Shown: positions 45,307-54,978, counted from the stretch's first letter. The stretch is DNA of 64,000 bases from Arthrospiribacter ruber (GCF_019343195.1 NZ_RPHB01000003.1:310001-374000), one strand, 5' to 3'. Program-made: numbers and translations. Notes: generated by a model from the sequence alone, not told the origin.

Positions 45307-45380
45307 TTTGTGTAATTTTAGCCCAAAGTAACTTTATGAGTTATTTTTTTCAAATCAAATCAACAAACCATTAAACAATC

Positions 45381-46142
45381 ATGCGCAAGAAAATAGTAGC
45401 TGGCAACTGGAAGATGAACCTCAATTTCGAAGAAGGGCAAAAGCTTACTTCAGAAATTGTCAATATGCTGAAGGATGAAAATGTGAAAGACGTGACAGTA
45501 GTTCTGAACCCTCCTTTTGTTCACCTGTATTCAGTAAAAAAAATGATAGGAGATACGCCTAACTTATTTTTGGGATCCCAAAACTGTTCTGATAAAGCAT
45601 CCGGAGCCTACACTGGCGAAACCTCTGCTGAGATGTTGGCCTCTTTCGGTGCCAAGTTTGTCATCATAGGGCACAGCGAAAGAAGGGAATATTTCGCAGA
45701 GTCCAATCAGTTGCTCACAGAAAAGACCAAGCAGGCCCTGGCAAACGGTCTTACACCGATTTTCTGCTGCGGGGAGCCTTTGGAGATCCGCGAAGCAGGA
45801 ACTCACGAAGATTATGTCAAGGATCAATTAACCGAAAGTCTTTTTGGCTTCTCAGCGGAAGAAATGTCCAAAATAGTTCTCGCTTATGAACCGATTTGGG
45901 CTATTGGTACAGGAAAAACGGCCAGCTCTGATCAGGCTCAGGAAATGCATGCAGCACTTAGATCCCACATCGCCTCCAAGTTTGGAGCAGATATCGCAGA
46001 CAACCTTTCGATTCTTTACGGAGGTTCGGCCAAACCGGACAATGCCAAGGATTTGTTTAGCAAACCTGATGTAGATGGAGGATTGATAGGAGGAGCTTCT
46101 TTGAAGTCCAGGGACTTTGTGGAAATCGTTAAATCATTTTAA
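45381..46142 (+). CDS. tpiA: Triosephosphate isomerase
   Basis: Interconverts dihydroxyacetone phosphate and glyceraldehyde 3-phosphate. Active-site features are intact in 253 residues: NWKMN (Lys near 12), GHSERREYF (His near 96), [11 protein letters not shown] (catalytic Glu near 169) and YGGSAKPDN. Followed by an unusual structured terminator before prmA. Confidence 0.98.
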   Translation: MRKKIVAGNWKMNLNFEEGQKLTSEIVNMLKDENVKDVTVVLNPPFVHLYSVKKMIGDTPNLFLGSQNCSDKASGAYTGETSAEMLASFGAKFVIIGHSERREYFAESNQLLTEKTKQALANGLTPIFCCGEPLEIREAGTHEDYVKDQLTESLFGFSAEEMSKIVLAYEPIWAIGTGKTASSDQAQEMHAALRSHIASKFGADIADNLSILYGGSAKPDNAKDLFSKPDVDGGLIGGASLKSRDFVEIVKSF

Positions 46143-46161
46143 ATAATTCCCGATATATTTT

Positions 46162-46216
46162 CACCCGGAGCGGCTGGCGACTTAAAAGTCGAAACCCAGG
46201 CTTCGGGTGTTTTTTT
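46162..46216 (+). terminator. Branched or multi-stem terminator between tpiA and prmA
   Basis: Outer arms cacccggag (46162-46170) and cttcgggtg (46201-46209) pair with one G-U, followed by seven T. Inside are ctgg/ccag and the hairpin cgactt/aagtcg. The three nested stems with bulges are more elaborate than a plain terminator. Confidence 0.75.
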
Positions 46217-46229
46217 ACCCAACGCAATC

Positions 46230-47060
46230 ATGCAATACCTAGAATTTAAGATCAGCTGTAAGGAACCATTTCGTGAAATTTTAATTGCCGAATTAGCGGA
46301 AATTGGCTTCGATTCTTTTTTGGAAACAGACCAGGGTGTAGATGCTTATATTGAAGAAAGCCAATTTGAAAGGGATTCCTATCAGGAAGTCATAGACAAA
46401 TACCAAGTAGCTGCATCAATTGTAGTAGAGGAAGGGTTGATGGACAAGGTTAATTGGAATGAGGAATGGGAAAAACATTATGATCCCATCATGGTAGGGG
46501 AGAAAGTGTATGTGAGGGCCTCCTTTCATGAAGCCAAACCTGAATTTGAATACGAAATTCTTATCAATCCCAAAATGTCTTTCGGTACCGGGCATCATGC
46601 CACCACTTACCTGATGATTTCACATCAGTTGGAAGTAGACCATAGAGCTTGCCGGGTGTTGGATATCGGGGCGGGTACAGGAATACTTGCCATTATGGCA
46701 CATAAGTTAGGAGCTGCACATGTTGAAGCGTTTGATATAGACGAATGGTGTGTTGAAAATGGCAATGAGAACTTTGATCTCAACGGCATGCAGGATGTAC
46801 GGATGGGAAAAGGTACTGTCCGGGAAGTAAAGCCTCAAGGTGAATTTGAAATTGTACTGGCCAATATCAATAAAAATGTACTTTTGGATGAAATGGAAGT
46901 ATATGCTTCTTTGGTCAAGAAAGGTGGAAAACTTTTTCTAAGCGGATTTTACGAACACGATATCGCAGATATCGAAGCCAAGGCCAATGAGTTTTCATTT
47001 GTAAAAGAAAGTCAAAAAACCAAAGACAATTGGGCAGCATTGCTCTTGACAAAGAAATGA
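46230..47060 (+). CDS. prmA: Ribosomal protein L11 methyltransferase
   Basis: SAM-dependent methyltransferase of 276 residues. An N-terminal substrate-recognition domain (about 1-100, including MDKVNWNEEWEKHYDP) precedes a Rossmann domain with SFGTGHHATT, the SAM loop DIGAGTGILAIMAHKLGA (near residue 150) and LANINKN in place of the NPPY motif, as in PrmA. Its stop overlaps the start of the small membrane protein gene (ATGA). Confidence 0.96.
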   Translation: MQYLEFKISCKEPFREILIAELAEIGFDSFLETDQGVDAYIEESQFERDSYQEVIDKYQVAASIVVEEGLMDKVNWNEEWEKHYDPIMVGEKVYVRASFHEAKPEFEYEILINPKMSFGTGHHATTYLMISHQLEVDHRACRVLDIGAGTGILAIMAHKLGAAHVEAFDIDEWCVENGNENFDLNGMQDVRMGKGTVREVKPQGEFEIVLANINKNVLLDEMEVYASLVKKGGKLFLSGFYEHDIADIEAKANEFSFVKESQKTKDNWAALLLTKK

Positions 47061-47239
47061 CAGAGTTGATAATTTATGCAGTGATATTTTTGGCCTTAAT
47101 AGGCCATACGCTAATGGCTTCCAAAATGTACAGCGCAGTGCACAAGGACACCTCTTTGAACCTTCATGAAAAGAATGACTGGAAATTGAAAGCCTTGATT
47201 TTTCCGCTGTTTTTCTGGGGAAAATATAAAAACAGATAA
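47057..47239 (+). CDS. Small single-span membrane protein, 60 aa
   Basis: The ATG at 47057 overlaps the prmA stop (ATGA), which favours this start over the earlier in-frame Met at 47030. One membrane segment (about residues 3-20, LIIYAVIFLALIGHTLMA), a charged loop (HKDTSLNLHEKNDWKLK) and a second hydrophobic stretch (ALIFPLFFWG) ending in a basic tail. Unknown function. The overlap with prmA points to a real, coupled gene. Confidence 0.72.
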   Translation: MTELIIYAVIFLALIGHTLMASKMYSAVHKDTSLNLHEKNDWKLKALIFPLFFWGKYKNR

Positions 47240-47346
47240 TTTTTCGGTAGCCATTTTTTACATTTCGGTCACCTGAACCTACACTTCAGTAAGCTTTGAT
47301 TTTTTGAGGATTTCTTTGTTCCCAGATTTGGGTCAAAGTTAAAGCC

Positions 47347-49512
47347 ATGAAAATCATTGTTACTTGCTGCTTACTGTTTTTGATACAGCCCATTTTTGCC
47401 CAGAGTACCATCAAGGGCTTGGTCACAGACCAAAGAGGGCAAACCATTCCCGGAGTCAATATCTATCTGAAAGGGACTTTTGAAGGCACTTCATCAGAGA
47501 TCGACGGTACCTATTTTCTGGAAACAGAAGAAAGGGGAACCCATATTCTGGTTTTTCAGTCCATGGGATTCAAGTCCCAAGAGTTTGAAATTGATCTTGA
47601 AGGGAAAGTATTGGAAATCAATTCTACCCTAAAGGAAGCCATTAATGAAATGAAAGCCGTTACCATATCTGCTGGAGCTATGGAAGCTTCTGATGAAAAA
47701 AAGGCAGTGGTTCTGAGACCTGTGGATATAGTCACTGTGCCTGCAGCGATGGGAGATATCATAGGAGCTTTTCAGACCTTGCCCGGTACATCCAATGTGG
47801 GTAATGACGGGAGGCTTTTTGTCCGGGGTGGAGATGCATCGGAAACCTCAATTTTTATTGATGGGCTTAAGGTGGGGAATGCATTCGGTACAACTGCCTC
47901 GAATGTTCCCACCCGCACAAGGTTCAATCCCAATTTGTTCAAAGGTTCTTTTTTCAGTACAGGAGGCTATTCTGCTGAATATGGTCAGGCGCTCTCATCT
48001 GCCCTGGTGCTGAATACGGTGGATTTTCCGGTACGGAATCAAGGCGATATCAGCTTGATGTCTGTAGGAGGAGGATACACACAGACTTTGGCCGGAGAAA
48101 AAAGCAGCCTAACCGCTTCTGCCAATTATTTTGACCTGTCTCCATATCAGTCTTTGATCAAGCAGAATTTTGATTGGGAAAGGGCTCCATTTGGCTGGGA
48201 TGCTGAAATCTCTGCCAGACAAAAATGGGGAAAAAGCGGAGTGGTGAAAGCCTACCTACATACCGAATCCAATGGAATGAAAATCTGGCAACCCGTGCCT
48301 GGTTCGGAAGATAGAGGACAACTGGTAGGGGTGAAAAATAACTATACTTTTGGCCAGGCTTCTTTCAAACAATTAGGGAAAAATGATTGGAGCTATTATG
48401 GGGGTGTTTCATATTCCAACAATGTCGATCAATTCAACCTGGATCCATTGCAAGTCCGCAATCAAAATCAGGTGTTGCACAGCAAGGCTGTCGCGATAAA
48501 AGGGTTTTCAGATAGGTTTTCCATCAAAACAGGCCTTGAGTCTTATCTCTACACGTACGAAGAACAACTGCTGTCTGAAGGATTAAGCAGGGATTATCAG
48601 GATCATCATTCAGTCCTTTTCACTGAAGCAGATTATTATGTGAGCAATAAATTGATTTTGCGCGGTGGATTACGGGCAGGTAACAGCAGCCTTGCCAAGC
48701 AAACCTGGTTGGATCCGAGAGTATCCATTGCTTTCAAGTTTGATCATGATGGTCAGCTTTCTTTGGCAGCTGGACAATTCAGCCAAATGCCTGTGGAGCA
48801 GTTGCGGATTTTGGATCAAAGTCTGCACAACACCAGAGCAGATCATTTGATTTTGAATTACTTTCTGAGCAAAAACGGTAGGACTGTCCGGGCAGAGGCT
48901 TTCTACAAAGATTATAAGAAGCTCCTCACTTATGAAGTGGCCCAACTATTTCCAATGCCCATTGGGTTTGATAATATCCAGCAAAACGGGGAGGGTTATG
49001 CCCGAGGGTGGGATATTTTTTACAGAGATCAAAAGAGCTTTAAAAACACAGACTTCTGGGTAACCTACAGCTTTGTGGACAGCCAAAGGAAGTTTGCCCA
49101 TTTTACCGAAATGGTTCAGCCCGGATTTGCACCTAGACATAACGGTTCTGTGGTTATCAAGCATTTCATACAGCCTTTACAGTCCCAGCTCGGTGTTTCT
49201 TTTAGTATCAATGATGGCTACACCTATGATAATCCCAACCTGCCGGGACAGATGAAATCCAAAACCAAAAGCTTTCAGGATCTGAGCTTGGGTTGGAGTT
49301 ACCTGCCCAAACCTAACCTGATCATCCACTTGGCTTGTTCCAATGTTTTGGGCCGGGACAATATTTTCGGATACCAGTACGCAAATGTAGCCAATGAGAA
49401 AGGGGTGTTTGAAGAAAACCCCATCAGACTTCAGGCTCCCAGATTTTTATTTCTGGGGATTTTCCTGACCCTGTCCAAAGACAAAACCGCAAATAATTTG
49501 AATAACCTATAA
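47347..49512 (+). CDS. TonB-dependent outer-membrane receptor with carboxypeptidase-like N-domain
   Basis: A signal peptide ends near PIFAQ. A carboxypeptidase regulatory-like domain follows (about 25-105, IKGLVTDQRGQTIPGVNIYL), then a plug domain (about 110-225, GRLFVRGGDASETSIFIDG) and a beta-barrel to residue 721 with an aromatic closing end. No SusD partner is adjacent. It is the first gene of a run with a TPR protein and a LytS/LytTR pair, which suggests regulated uptake or sensing of some substrate, unknown. Confidence 0.9.
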   Translation: MKIIVTCCLLFLIQPIFAQSTIKGLVTDQRGQTIPGVNIYLKGTFEGTSSEIDGTYFLETEERGTHILVFQSMGFKSQEFEIDLEGKVLEINSTLKEAINEMKAVTISAGAMEASDEKKAVVLRPVDIVTVPAAMGDIIGAFQTLPGTSNVGNDGRLFVRGGDASETSIFIDGLKVGNAFGTTASNVPTRTRFNPNLFKGSFFSTGGYSAEYGQALSSALVLNTVDFPVRNQGDISLMSVGGGYTQTLAGEKSSLTASANYFDLSPYQSLIKQNFDWERAPFGWDAEISARQKWGKSGVVKAYLHTESNGMKIWQPVPGSEDRGQLVGVKNNYTFGQASFKQLGKNDWSYYGGVSYSNNVDQFNLDPLQVRNQNQVLHSKAVAIKGFSDRFSIKTGLESYLYTYEEQLLSEGLSRDYQDHHSVLFTEADYYVSNKLILRGGLRAGNSSLAKQTWLDPRVSIAFKFDHDGQLSLAAGQFSQMPVEQLRILDQSLHNTRADHLILNYFLSKNGRTVRAEAFYKDYKKLLTYEVAQLFPMPIGFDNIQQNGEGYARGWDIFYRDQKSFKNTDFWVTYSFVDSQRKFAHFTEMVQPGFAPRHNGSVVIKHFIQPLQSQLGVSFSINDGYTYDNPNLPGQMKSKTKSFQDLSLGWSYLPKPNLIIHLACSNVLGRDNIFGYQYANVANEKGVFEENPIRLQAPRFLFLGIFLTLSKDKTANNLNNL

Positions 49513-49524
49513 ACTTCGAAAAAA

Positions 49525-50178
49525 ATGAAAAAGTACAGTTTAGCAATTATCGCCATGATGCTGATTTCTTTCTTTACTCATGCATCCAATGAGGCTTATG
49601 TAAAGGCCATGCAAAAGGAACTTCAGGCTATGGGTAGTGCCCAAAGCCCTGAAGATTTACAGAAAGTAGCCAATGGATTTGCCAGAATAGCTACTATGGC
49701 TCCCGAGGAATGGCTTCCTGAATATTATGCCGGGTTAGCCCTTGCAAATGCAGGATTCAGGTCACAAGGTGGCATAGAGGAAAAAGATACCTTCTTTGAA
49801 AAGGCTAAAAAACATGCCGAAAAAGCTGCCTCGATTTCTCCTGATAATTCGGAAATTGTGGCCTTGCAAGGTTTTATTACCATGGGAGAGCTTGCTGCAG
49901 ACCCCAATAGTAGGGGGCAGCACCTTTCGGCCCAGGCCATGCAGACTTTCAACAAAGCTGTCAATCTAAACCGAAAGAATCCAAGGGCAGTGGTCATGCT
50001 TGCCCAAATGGAACTGGGTATGGCGCAGTTTTTTGGCCAAGGACCGGAAAAAGCCTGTGGATTGGTCGAGACTGCTTTGGATATGTTTGAGAAAGAAGAA
50101 AACAAGGAAAATAATGATCCATTTGCTCCAAAGTGGGGCAAAGATATGGCCCTTCAGATGAAGGGTGCTTGTAGCTGA
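49525..50178 (+). CDS. Secreted TPR-like protein, 217 aa
   Basis: A signal peptide (MKKYSLAIIAMMLISFFTHA) precedes helical TPR-like repeats (FFEKAKKHAEKAASISPDNSEIVALQ in parts, TFNKAVNLNRKNPRAVVMLAQM). One Cys near the end of the repeats (ACGLVETAL) and another at the C-terminus could form a disulfide. It starts 12 bp after the TonB receptor and is likely a periplasmic partner of it. Confidence 0.82.
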   Translation: MKKYSLAIIAMMLISFFTHASNEAYVKAMQKELQAMGSAQSPEDLQKVANGFARIATMAPEEWLPEYYAGLALANAGFRSQGGIEEKDTFFEKAKKHAEKAASISPDNSEIVALQGFITMGELAADPNSRGQHLSAQAMQTFNKAVNLNRKNPRAVVMLAQMELGMAQFFGQGPEKACGLVETALDMFEKEENKENNDPFAPKWGKDMALQMKGACS

Positions 50179-50253
50179 AAAAAATAATACTCCCTTCTTC
50201 CTCACTTTGGAAATCCAGGCCAAATCTCTAGCTTTAAGAAGGGACAATGATTT

Positions 50254-51345
50254 ATGATTAATTCGATACCCATGTCAAAGAAAAGCGGCAATTACACTTC
50301 TGAACCCCTATTTACCAATCTTGGGAAATTTGTATTGCTGAATCTTGGCATAGCGACATTTCTGATGCTTATGTTTTGTCCGGGATGCTTCCTTTCATGG
50401 GAAGGGATCAAGTCCATCATCCCGGACTTTTTCTTTGCTTTTGGGGTAGCATTACCCTTAAGTTATGGGGGCTATTTGACAGATTACCTGCTGGACAACA
50501 AAGTTTCTTGGGTCAAGACTCCGGTGACCAGGCTTTTGCTGACGATTGGTTTTTACGGGCTTTATTGCTTCATCATGAGTTTTATCGTGGTATTTTGCTA
50601 TGCCTACTTTCAGGGACAATTTACCTTGGACAATATACCGTGGAGGAGCATCATAAGTTTTGCTTGGACTCCTGTGTTGATTGGTTTTGGGTTTATGAGT
50701 TTTTTTACCGTGCGCTCTTGGCTTTTTGAATGGAAAAATGCCGCCATAGAAGCGGAAAAGCTCAGGACCGAGAAGTTTGCCAGCCAATACCAATCTCTCA
50801 AGGATCAGCTCAATCCCCATTTCCTGTTCAACTCACTCAATGTTTTGAGCAACCTGGTGTACGAAAGTGCAGATAAGTCAGCTGATTTTATTCAGCAATT
50901 ATCGAGGATCTACCGTTATGTCTTGGAGGTGCAGAATGAGGAACTTGCAAGCCTTCAGGATGAATTGGTTTTTGCAGAAAATTACCTGAGCCTTCAGAAA
51001 ATCAGGTTTGAGGAAAGTCTGGAATATTTTATGGATATAGATGATGCAGCTGGTTTTTACATACCTCCGCTTTCCCTTCAGCTTCTTTTGGAAAATGCCA
51101 TCAAACACAATGTGGCCAGTAAGAAGCAACCTTTGAAGATTTTCATCAGCAAAAAAGCAGATCAACTGGAAGTGAGAAATATCCTTCAGCCCAAATCCGT
51201 CAAAGAATCTCCTTCTTCCGGAATAGGCCTTGAAAATATCCAAAAGCGGTATAAGCTTCTGAGTGGTAAAACTCCAGAGGTCGAAGAAACTGGAAAAGAA
51301 TTCATAGTCTCCCTGCCACTTCTAAAAATCGAACGAAGCCAATGA
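50254..51345 (+). CDS. LytS/YehU-type sensor histidine kinase
   Basis: About four membrane segments (residues about 22-150) are followed by a His_kinase domain with QLNPHFLFNSLNVLSNLV (the phosphoacceptor His near residue 189), and an ATPase domain with LLLENAIKHNVA and GIGLENIQKRY. No periplasmic sensor domain is seen, so sensing is probably within the membrane. It overlaps the response regulator by 4 bp. Confidence 0.92.
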   Translation: MINSIPMSKKSGNYTSEPLFTNLGKFVLLNLGIATFLMLMFCPGCFLSWEGIKSIIPDFFFAFGVALPLSYGGYLTDYLLDNKVSWVKTPVTRLLLTIGFYGLYCFIMSFIVVFCYAYFQGQFTLDNIPWRSIISFAWTPVLIGFGFMSFFTVRSWLFEWKNAAIEAEKLRTEKFASQYQSLKDQLNPHFLFNSLNVLSNLVYESADKSADFIQQLSRIYRYVLEVQNEELASLQDELVFAENYLSLQKIRFEESLEYFMDIDDAAGFYIPPLSLQLLLENAIKHNVASKKQPLKIFISKKADQLEVRNILQPKSVKESPSSGIGLENIQKRYKLLSGKTPEVEETGKEFIVSLPLLKIERSQ

Positions 51346-52094
51346 AAGTATTGATAATTGAAGATGAAAGGCATGCGGTTAGCCGGTTGAAAACCTTGAT
51401 TGGAGAAACAATGCCCGAAGCTGAAGTGGATGGCGGTTTGGATTCGGTATCTGTTGCAGTTTCCTGGCTGAAGAACAATCCTGCACCCGATCTTATTTTC
51501 TGCGACATTCAGCTGGCAGATGGTTTGAGTTTTGAGATTTTCGAAAAAGTGGAGGTGAAAAGTCCCATTATTTTCACCACAGCTTATGATCAATACGCCA
51601 TTCGTGCTTTTAAACTCAACTCTTTGGATTACCTGCTCAAGCCTATTGATCCAAAAGAATTCAAGGCAGCCGCGGAAAAATTCAGGCAAATGAATACCAT
51701 TCCACAACTGGACATGTCCTTACTCAAATCACTGCTCCATCAGGAAACTAAAGAATTTAAGACCAGATTTTTGGTCAAATTCGGGGAGAAGATACAATCC
51801 ATACCGGCTTTGGAGGTTTCCTTTTTCTTCAGTGAAGAGCGGGTGACTTTTCTACAACACCAATCCGGAAGGAAGTACGTGCTGGATTATGCCTTGGATC
51901 AGTTAGAGGGCATACTGAATCCGAAGCAGTTTTTCAGACTCAATAGAAAATACATTGCGGCAATTGAATCCATCGCTGAAATCCATACCTATTCCAATAG
52001 CCGGCTGAAAATCCGGCTCAAAGACTGCCCGGATAATGATATTCTGGTCAGTAGGGAGAAAGTAGGGGCTTTGAAGGAGTGGTTGGATGGATAG
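51342..52094 (+). CDS. LytTR-family response regulator
   Basis: A receiver domain (1-120) has the acidic pocket IIEDERHA and the phosphoacceptor region FCDIQLADG (Asp near residue 55), with TTAYDQYAIRAFKLNSLDYLLKP behind it, written in parts: TTAYDQYAIRAF and LDYLLKP. A LytTR DNA-binding domain (about 145-250, FFRLNRKYIAAIESI) follows. It is the partner of the upstream kinase; the operon ends in a heptamer repeat array. Confidence 0.94.
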   Translation: MKVLIIEDERHAVSRLKTLIGETMPEAEVDGGLDSVSVAVSWLKNNPAPDLIFCDIQLADGLSFEIFEKVEVKSPIIFTTAYDQYAIRAFKLNSLDYLLKPIDPKEFKAAAEKFRQMNTIPQLDMSLLKSLLHQETKEFKTRFLVKFGEKIQSIPALEVSFFFSEERVTFLQHQSGRKYVLDYALDQLEGILNPKQFFRLNRKYIAAIESIAEIHTYSNSRLKIRLKDCPDNDILVSREKVGALKEWLDG

Positions 52095-52184
52095 GTGAGA
52101 AAAGGTGAAAAAAGGGTGAAGGGTGAAGGAGGAAGGATGAAAAAAGGAGGAAGGATGAAGGGTGAAAAAAGGAGAAAGGATGAG
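52094..52184 (+). repeat. Tandem heptanucleotide array 3 (GGRNGAA type)
   Basis: Beginning at the last base of the response-regulator stop codon, 7-mers such as gggtgaa, ggaggaa, ggatgaa and ggagaaa repeat about ten times, interrupted by short A runs. Purine-only on the plus strand except for t in some units. It lies outside any gene. Confidence 0.9.
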
Positions 52185-52462
52185 AATTCGGGTTTGCTTT
52201 TTGAGTCAAGTGAACTTATGATCTAAGTCTTGTGGCTTCGGATCCGAATGTATAAGCTGATTCAGTATTCGGCTTATTTTTCACATTAAAAAATTGAAAA
52301 TTTAATGTAAGAGGTGCCATTTGACCTTAAATCTTACGCCATAAAGTTATGCTGACCTTCAAAACCTCTATTTTTATTGTTATTTGCTTGTTCAATAATA
52401 TTAGTTTCTAATTTTTGAAATTAAAATTTTAGTAATTACATTGGGGTTTAATCCCGATAGAT
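52095..52462 (+). other. Gap between the response regulator and the DUF4221 gene
   Basis: 368 bp. The first 90 bp are a heptamer array. The rest is AT-rich and contains a small inverted repeat acattaaa/tttaatgt (about 52283-52308) but no ORF. It should hold the promoter of the DUF4221 gene; no perfect TAnnTTTG box was found. Confidence 0.6.
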
Positions 52463-53611
52463 ATGAAAAATTTTCTTCTGATTGCACTTGGACTGTTATT
52501 GTTTTCCTGCGGTGAAAATAAAACCGAAACAAAAGCTGACTTTTCGAACATAACATTCAGTATGGATACTGTGATTGTGGATGCAGGTGATGAAATAATC
52601 AACCTAAGGTCGGGCCTTTGGTTGAGCTCCTTAAGTGAAGATAACAGTAGGCTTTATCTTTGGGACAATCAGGCAACCATGTTGGATATAATAGACCTGG
52701 AGGACTTAAAGCTTATCGAAAAAGTCAAATTTGAGAAAGAAGGTCCAAATGGTGCTGGTGGCTTTGTATCTTGGTTGAAACATGTGGAACCCGATAAAGT
52801 GGTTTTATCAAGTTTCAATAGTATGGGTTTGTTTGACCTTAAGGGGAACAAGGTGAGAACTTACAAAATGGACGATCTGGAAGGGGACGGCCTGGAAGAA
52901 AGAGAGGGCTTTAATCAGCGGACAGTAGTAACCAATGAAGGAAAGGTGATGTACGGGATGCTGGGGGGCTGGATGATAGAAAATGAATCCTTTGCCAAAG
53001 CAGATTTTGAAAATCAAACCTTGAAAAAGTTTGAACTCCCTGGAATTGAGGAATTGACAGATTATCAGATCATGCTAAAATCCGGTGATAGGACTATGAT
53101 TATGCCTGCTGCAAAGACACTCAGGAAAGTAGGTAATAGATTGATTTATTCCAGTGTTGCTTTTAGTGATTTGTTTATTATTGATATGGAAAAGGACAGT
53201 GTTTATCAAATTTCCTATGAACCGACTCTGACAGCAAAAGCCAAAAAAGGAGGTTACCCTTCCGAGTTGGATTCCGATAAGCGCTTCATGGAAGTGATGG
53301 CTGAAATACATTCAGAAGTCAATTTTGAAGCCCCAATCTGGGATGAAGAAAACAAAAGGTTTTATAGATTTTCCTTTGAAACCAACCCATCCGATGATAA
53401 AGAGGGGCCTCTGTTAGGTTCGGCTCAGAGTAAAACCATATCCAAGGTTTTTATCAGCATTTTTGATGAGAACTTTAAGCTATTGGGTGAATCTCGGCTC
53501 GATGACTTAGAATCTGTACCACAGTTTCCTTTTGTTAAAGACGGTAAAATCTGGCACTACGTGAATGTGGATGATGAGTTAGGGTTTGTAAGGATGGAGT
53601 TAAACTACTGA
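52463..53611 (+). CDS. DUF4221 lipoprotein
   Basis: Lipobox LLFSC places the lipid on C16. The 382-residue body resembles a propeller-type fold of the DUF4221 family, recognisable from VDAGDEIINL, WDNQATMLDIIDLEDLKL and FEKEGPNGAG. Such proteins are common in Cyclobacteriaceae, often in several copies per genome; function unknown. Single gene, convergent with the TRAP operon. Confidence 0.83.
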   Translation: MKNFLLIALGLLLFSCGENKTETKADFSNITFSMDTVIVDAGDEIINLRSGLWLSSLSEDNSRLYLWDNQATMLDIIDLEDLKLIEKVKFEKEGPNGAGGFVSWLKHVEPDKVVLSSFNSMGLFDLKGNKVRTYKMDDLEGDGLEEREGFNQRTVVTNEGKVMYGMLGGWMIENESFAKADFENQTLKKFELPGIEELTDYQIMLKSGDRTMIMPAAKTLRKVGNRLIYSSVAFSDLFIIDMEKDSVYQISYEPTLTAKAKKGGYPSELDSDKRFMEVMAEIHSEVNFEAPIWDEENKRFYRFSFETNPSDDKEGPLLGSAQSKTISKVFISIFDENFKLLGESRLDDLESVPQFPFVKDGKIWHYVNVDDELGFVRMELNY

Positions 53612-53658
53612 TGCCCTGTGACTAGAGTAATCTTATCTTTGCTGTTTCTTAAATTCAT

Positions 53659-53703
53659 TTTACCATGAAAATCGTAACTCAAACTTTCATTTTTCATGGT
53701 AAA
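53659..53703. repeat. Inverted repeat at the end of the TRAP operon
   Basis: Perfect 13-bp arms tttaccatgaaaa (53659-53671) and ttttcatggtaaa (53691-53703) with a 19-nt loop, ending exactly at the TRAP large-permease stop. It sits between two converging genes and may act as a weak bidirectional transcript end. Confidence 0.8.
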
Positions 53704-54978
53704 TCAGTCATAAAACAAACCCGGTAAGTAAAGTGATATCTCTGGCACATAGGTGACTAAAAACAACACGAGTAAACTTATCAAAAGAAAAGGCAAGCCT
53801 GCCCTACTGATTTTTTCCAAAGAAATTTTTCCTATGCTGGAAGCCACAAAGAGACAGATCCCAACTGGGGGAGTAGTCAGTCCGATTACTAAATTGACTA
53901 CCATGATGATGGCAAACTGTATCGGATCCACACCCACATGCATGGCCACGCCCAACAACACCGGAAATAATATCAAAAGCGCAGCAATGGTTTCCATAAA
54001 GGCCCCAACAAAGAGTAAAAGCAGATTGATCAGAAAGAGGATCATGAATTTGTTTTCGGTGATTCCCAATAGGCCGTTGGCAATCATTTGGGGGATTTCT
54101 TCCACAGTCATGATCCAGGCAAAAAGATTGGCAAATCCCACCAAGACCATTAGGGAAGCGGTAGTTTTGGCAGACTCCAAGATAATGCGGGGGATCATTG
54201 AAAGTTTCAGTTCTCGGTAGACAAACAGTCCGATCACCATAGCATATACAACTGCAGCAATAGAGGCTTCTGTAGGAGTGAAGACACCTCCAATAATTCC
54301 AAACAGAATCAACACGGTCATCATAATTGCCCAAAATGCCTGATAGAAGCTTTTTGCCATCTGTATGGTACTCACCCTTTTCTTTTTGGGGTAGTTTCTT
54401 TTGACCGAAATTACATAAGTAATTCCCATTAGGCCAACACCAAGCAAAATCCCCGGAATGATTCCGGCTACAAATAATTTTCCTACTGAAAGCCCGGTCA
54501 AAGTAGCCGCTATGATCATGGGCAAACTTGGAGGAATGATCGGTCCCAAAGTGGAGGAACTGGCAGTCACTGCACAGGAAAACTCTTTGTCGTACCCTTC
54601 TTTTTCCATAGCAGGGATCATAACCGCACCAATACTGGCCGTATCCGCAATGGCTGTACCGGATATTCCTCCAAAAAGCATGGAAGCTCCTACATTGGCC
54701 AACCCAAGACCACCCCTGACATGCCCAAGGATTGCATTGCAGAAATTGATGATTCTGCCTGTAATGCCACTGGCATTCATCAGGTTGCCGGCAAGGATAA
54801 ATCCCGGTATGGCCAGCAAGACAAATACATCTATACCTGCATACATTTTTTGAGGAATGACAATCAAAGGCAAATCAGAAAAAATCAGGTAAACAAATGA
54901 AGATAAGCCCAAGGCAAAGGCAATTGGAATACCAATCAATAGCAATAAAATGAAAACTATAAACAGCAATAGTATCAT
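53704..54978 (-). CDS. TRAP transporter large permease (DctM)
   Basis: Inner-membrane permease of 424 residues with about 12 hydrophobic segments. DctM landmarks: FVLLAIPGFILAGNLM, GGISGTAIADTASIGAVMIPAM (in parts), SSSTLGPIIPPSLPMIIAA and GLTTPPVGICLFVASS. It works with the small permease and the binding protein to move an organic anion driven by the sodium or proton gradient. It overlaps the small permease gene by 4 bp. Confidence 0.96.
   Translation of the reverse strand: MILLLFIVFILLLLIGIPIAFALGLSSFVYLIFSDLPLIVIPQKMYAGIDVFVLLAIPGFILAGNLMNASGITGRIINFCNAILGHVRGGLGLANVGASMLFGGISGTAIADTASIGAVMIPAMEKEGYDKEFSCAVTASSSTLGPIIPPSLPMIIAATLTGLSVGKLFVAGIIPGILLGVGLMGITYVISVKRNYPKKKRVSTIQMAKSFYQAFWAIMMTVLILFGIIGGVFTPTEASIAAVVYAMVIGLFVYRELKLSMIPRIILESAKTTASLMVLVGFANLFAWIMTVEEIPQMIANGLLGITENKFMILFLINLLLLFVGAFMETIAALLILFPVLLGVAMHVGVDPIQFAIIMVVNLVIGLTTPPVGICLFVASSIGKISLEKISRAGLPFLLISLLVLFLVTYVPEISLYLPGLFYD

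Noticed and set aside
52283-52308. Terminator at acattaaa/tttaatgt after the response regulator
   Set aside because: AT-only stem without a following T-tract; unlikely to terminate.
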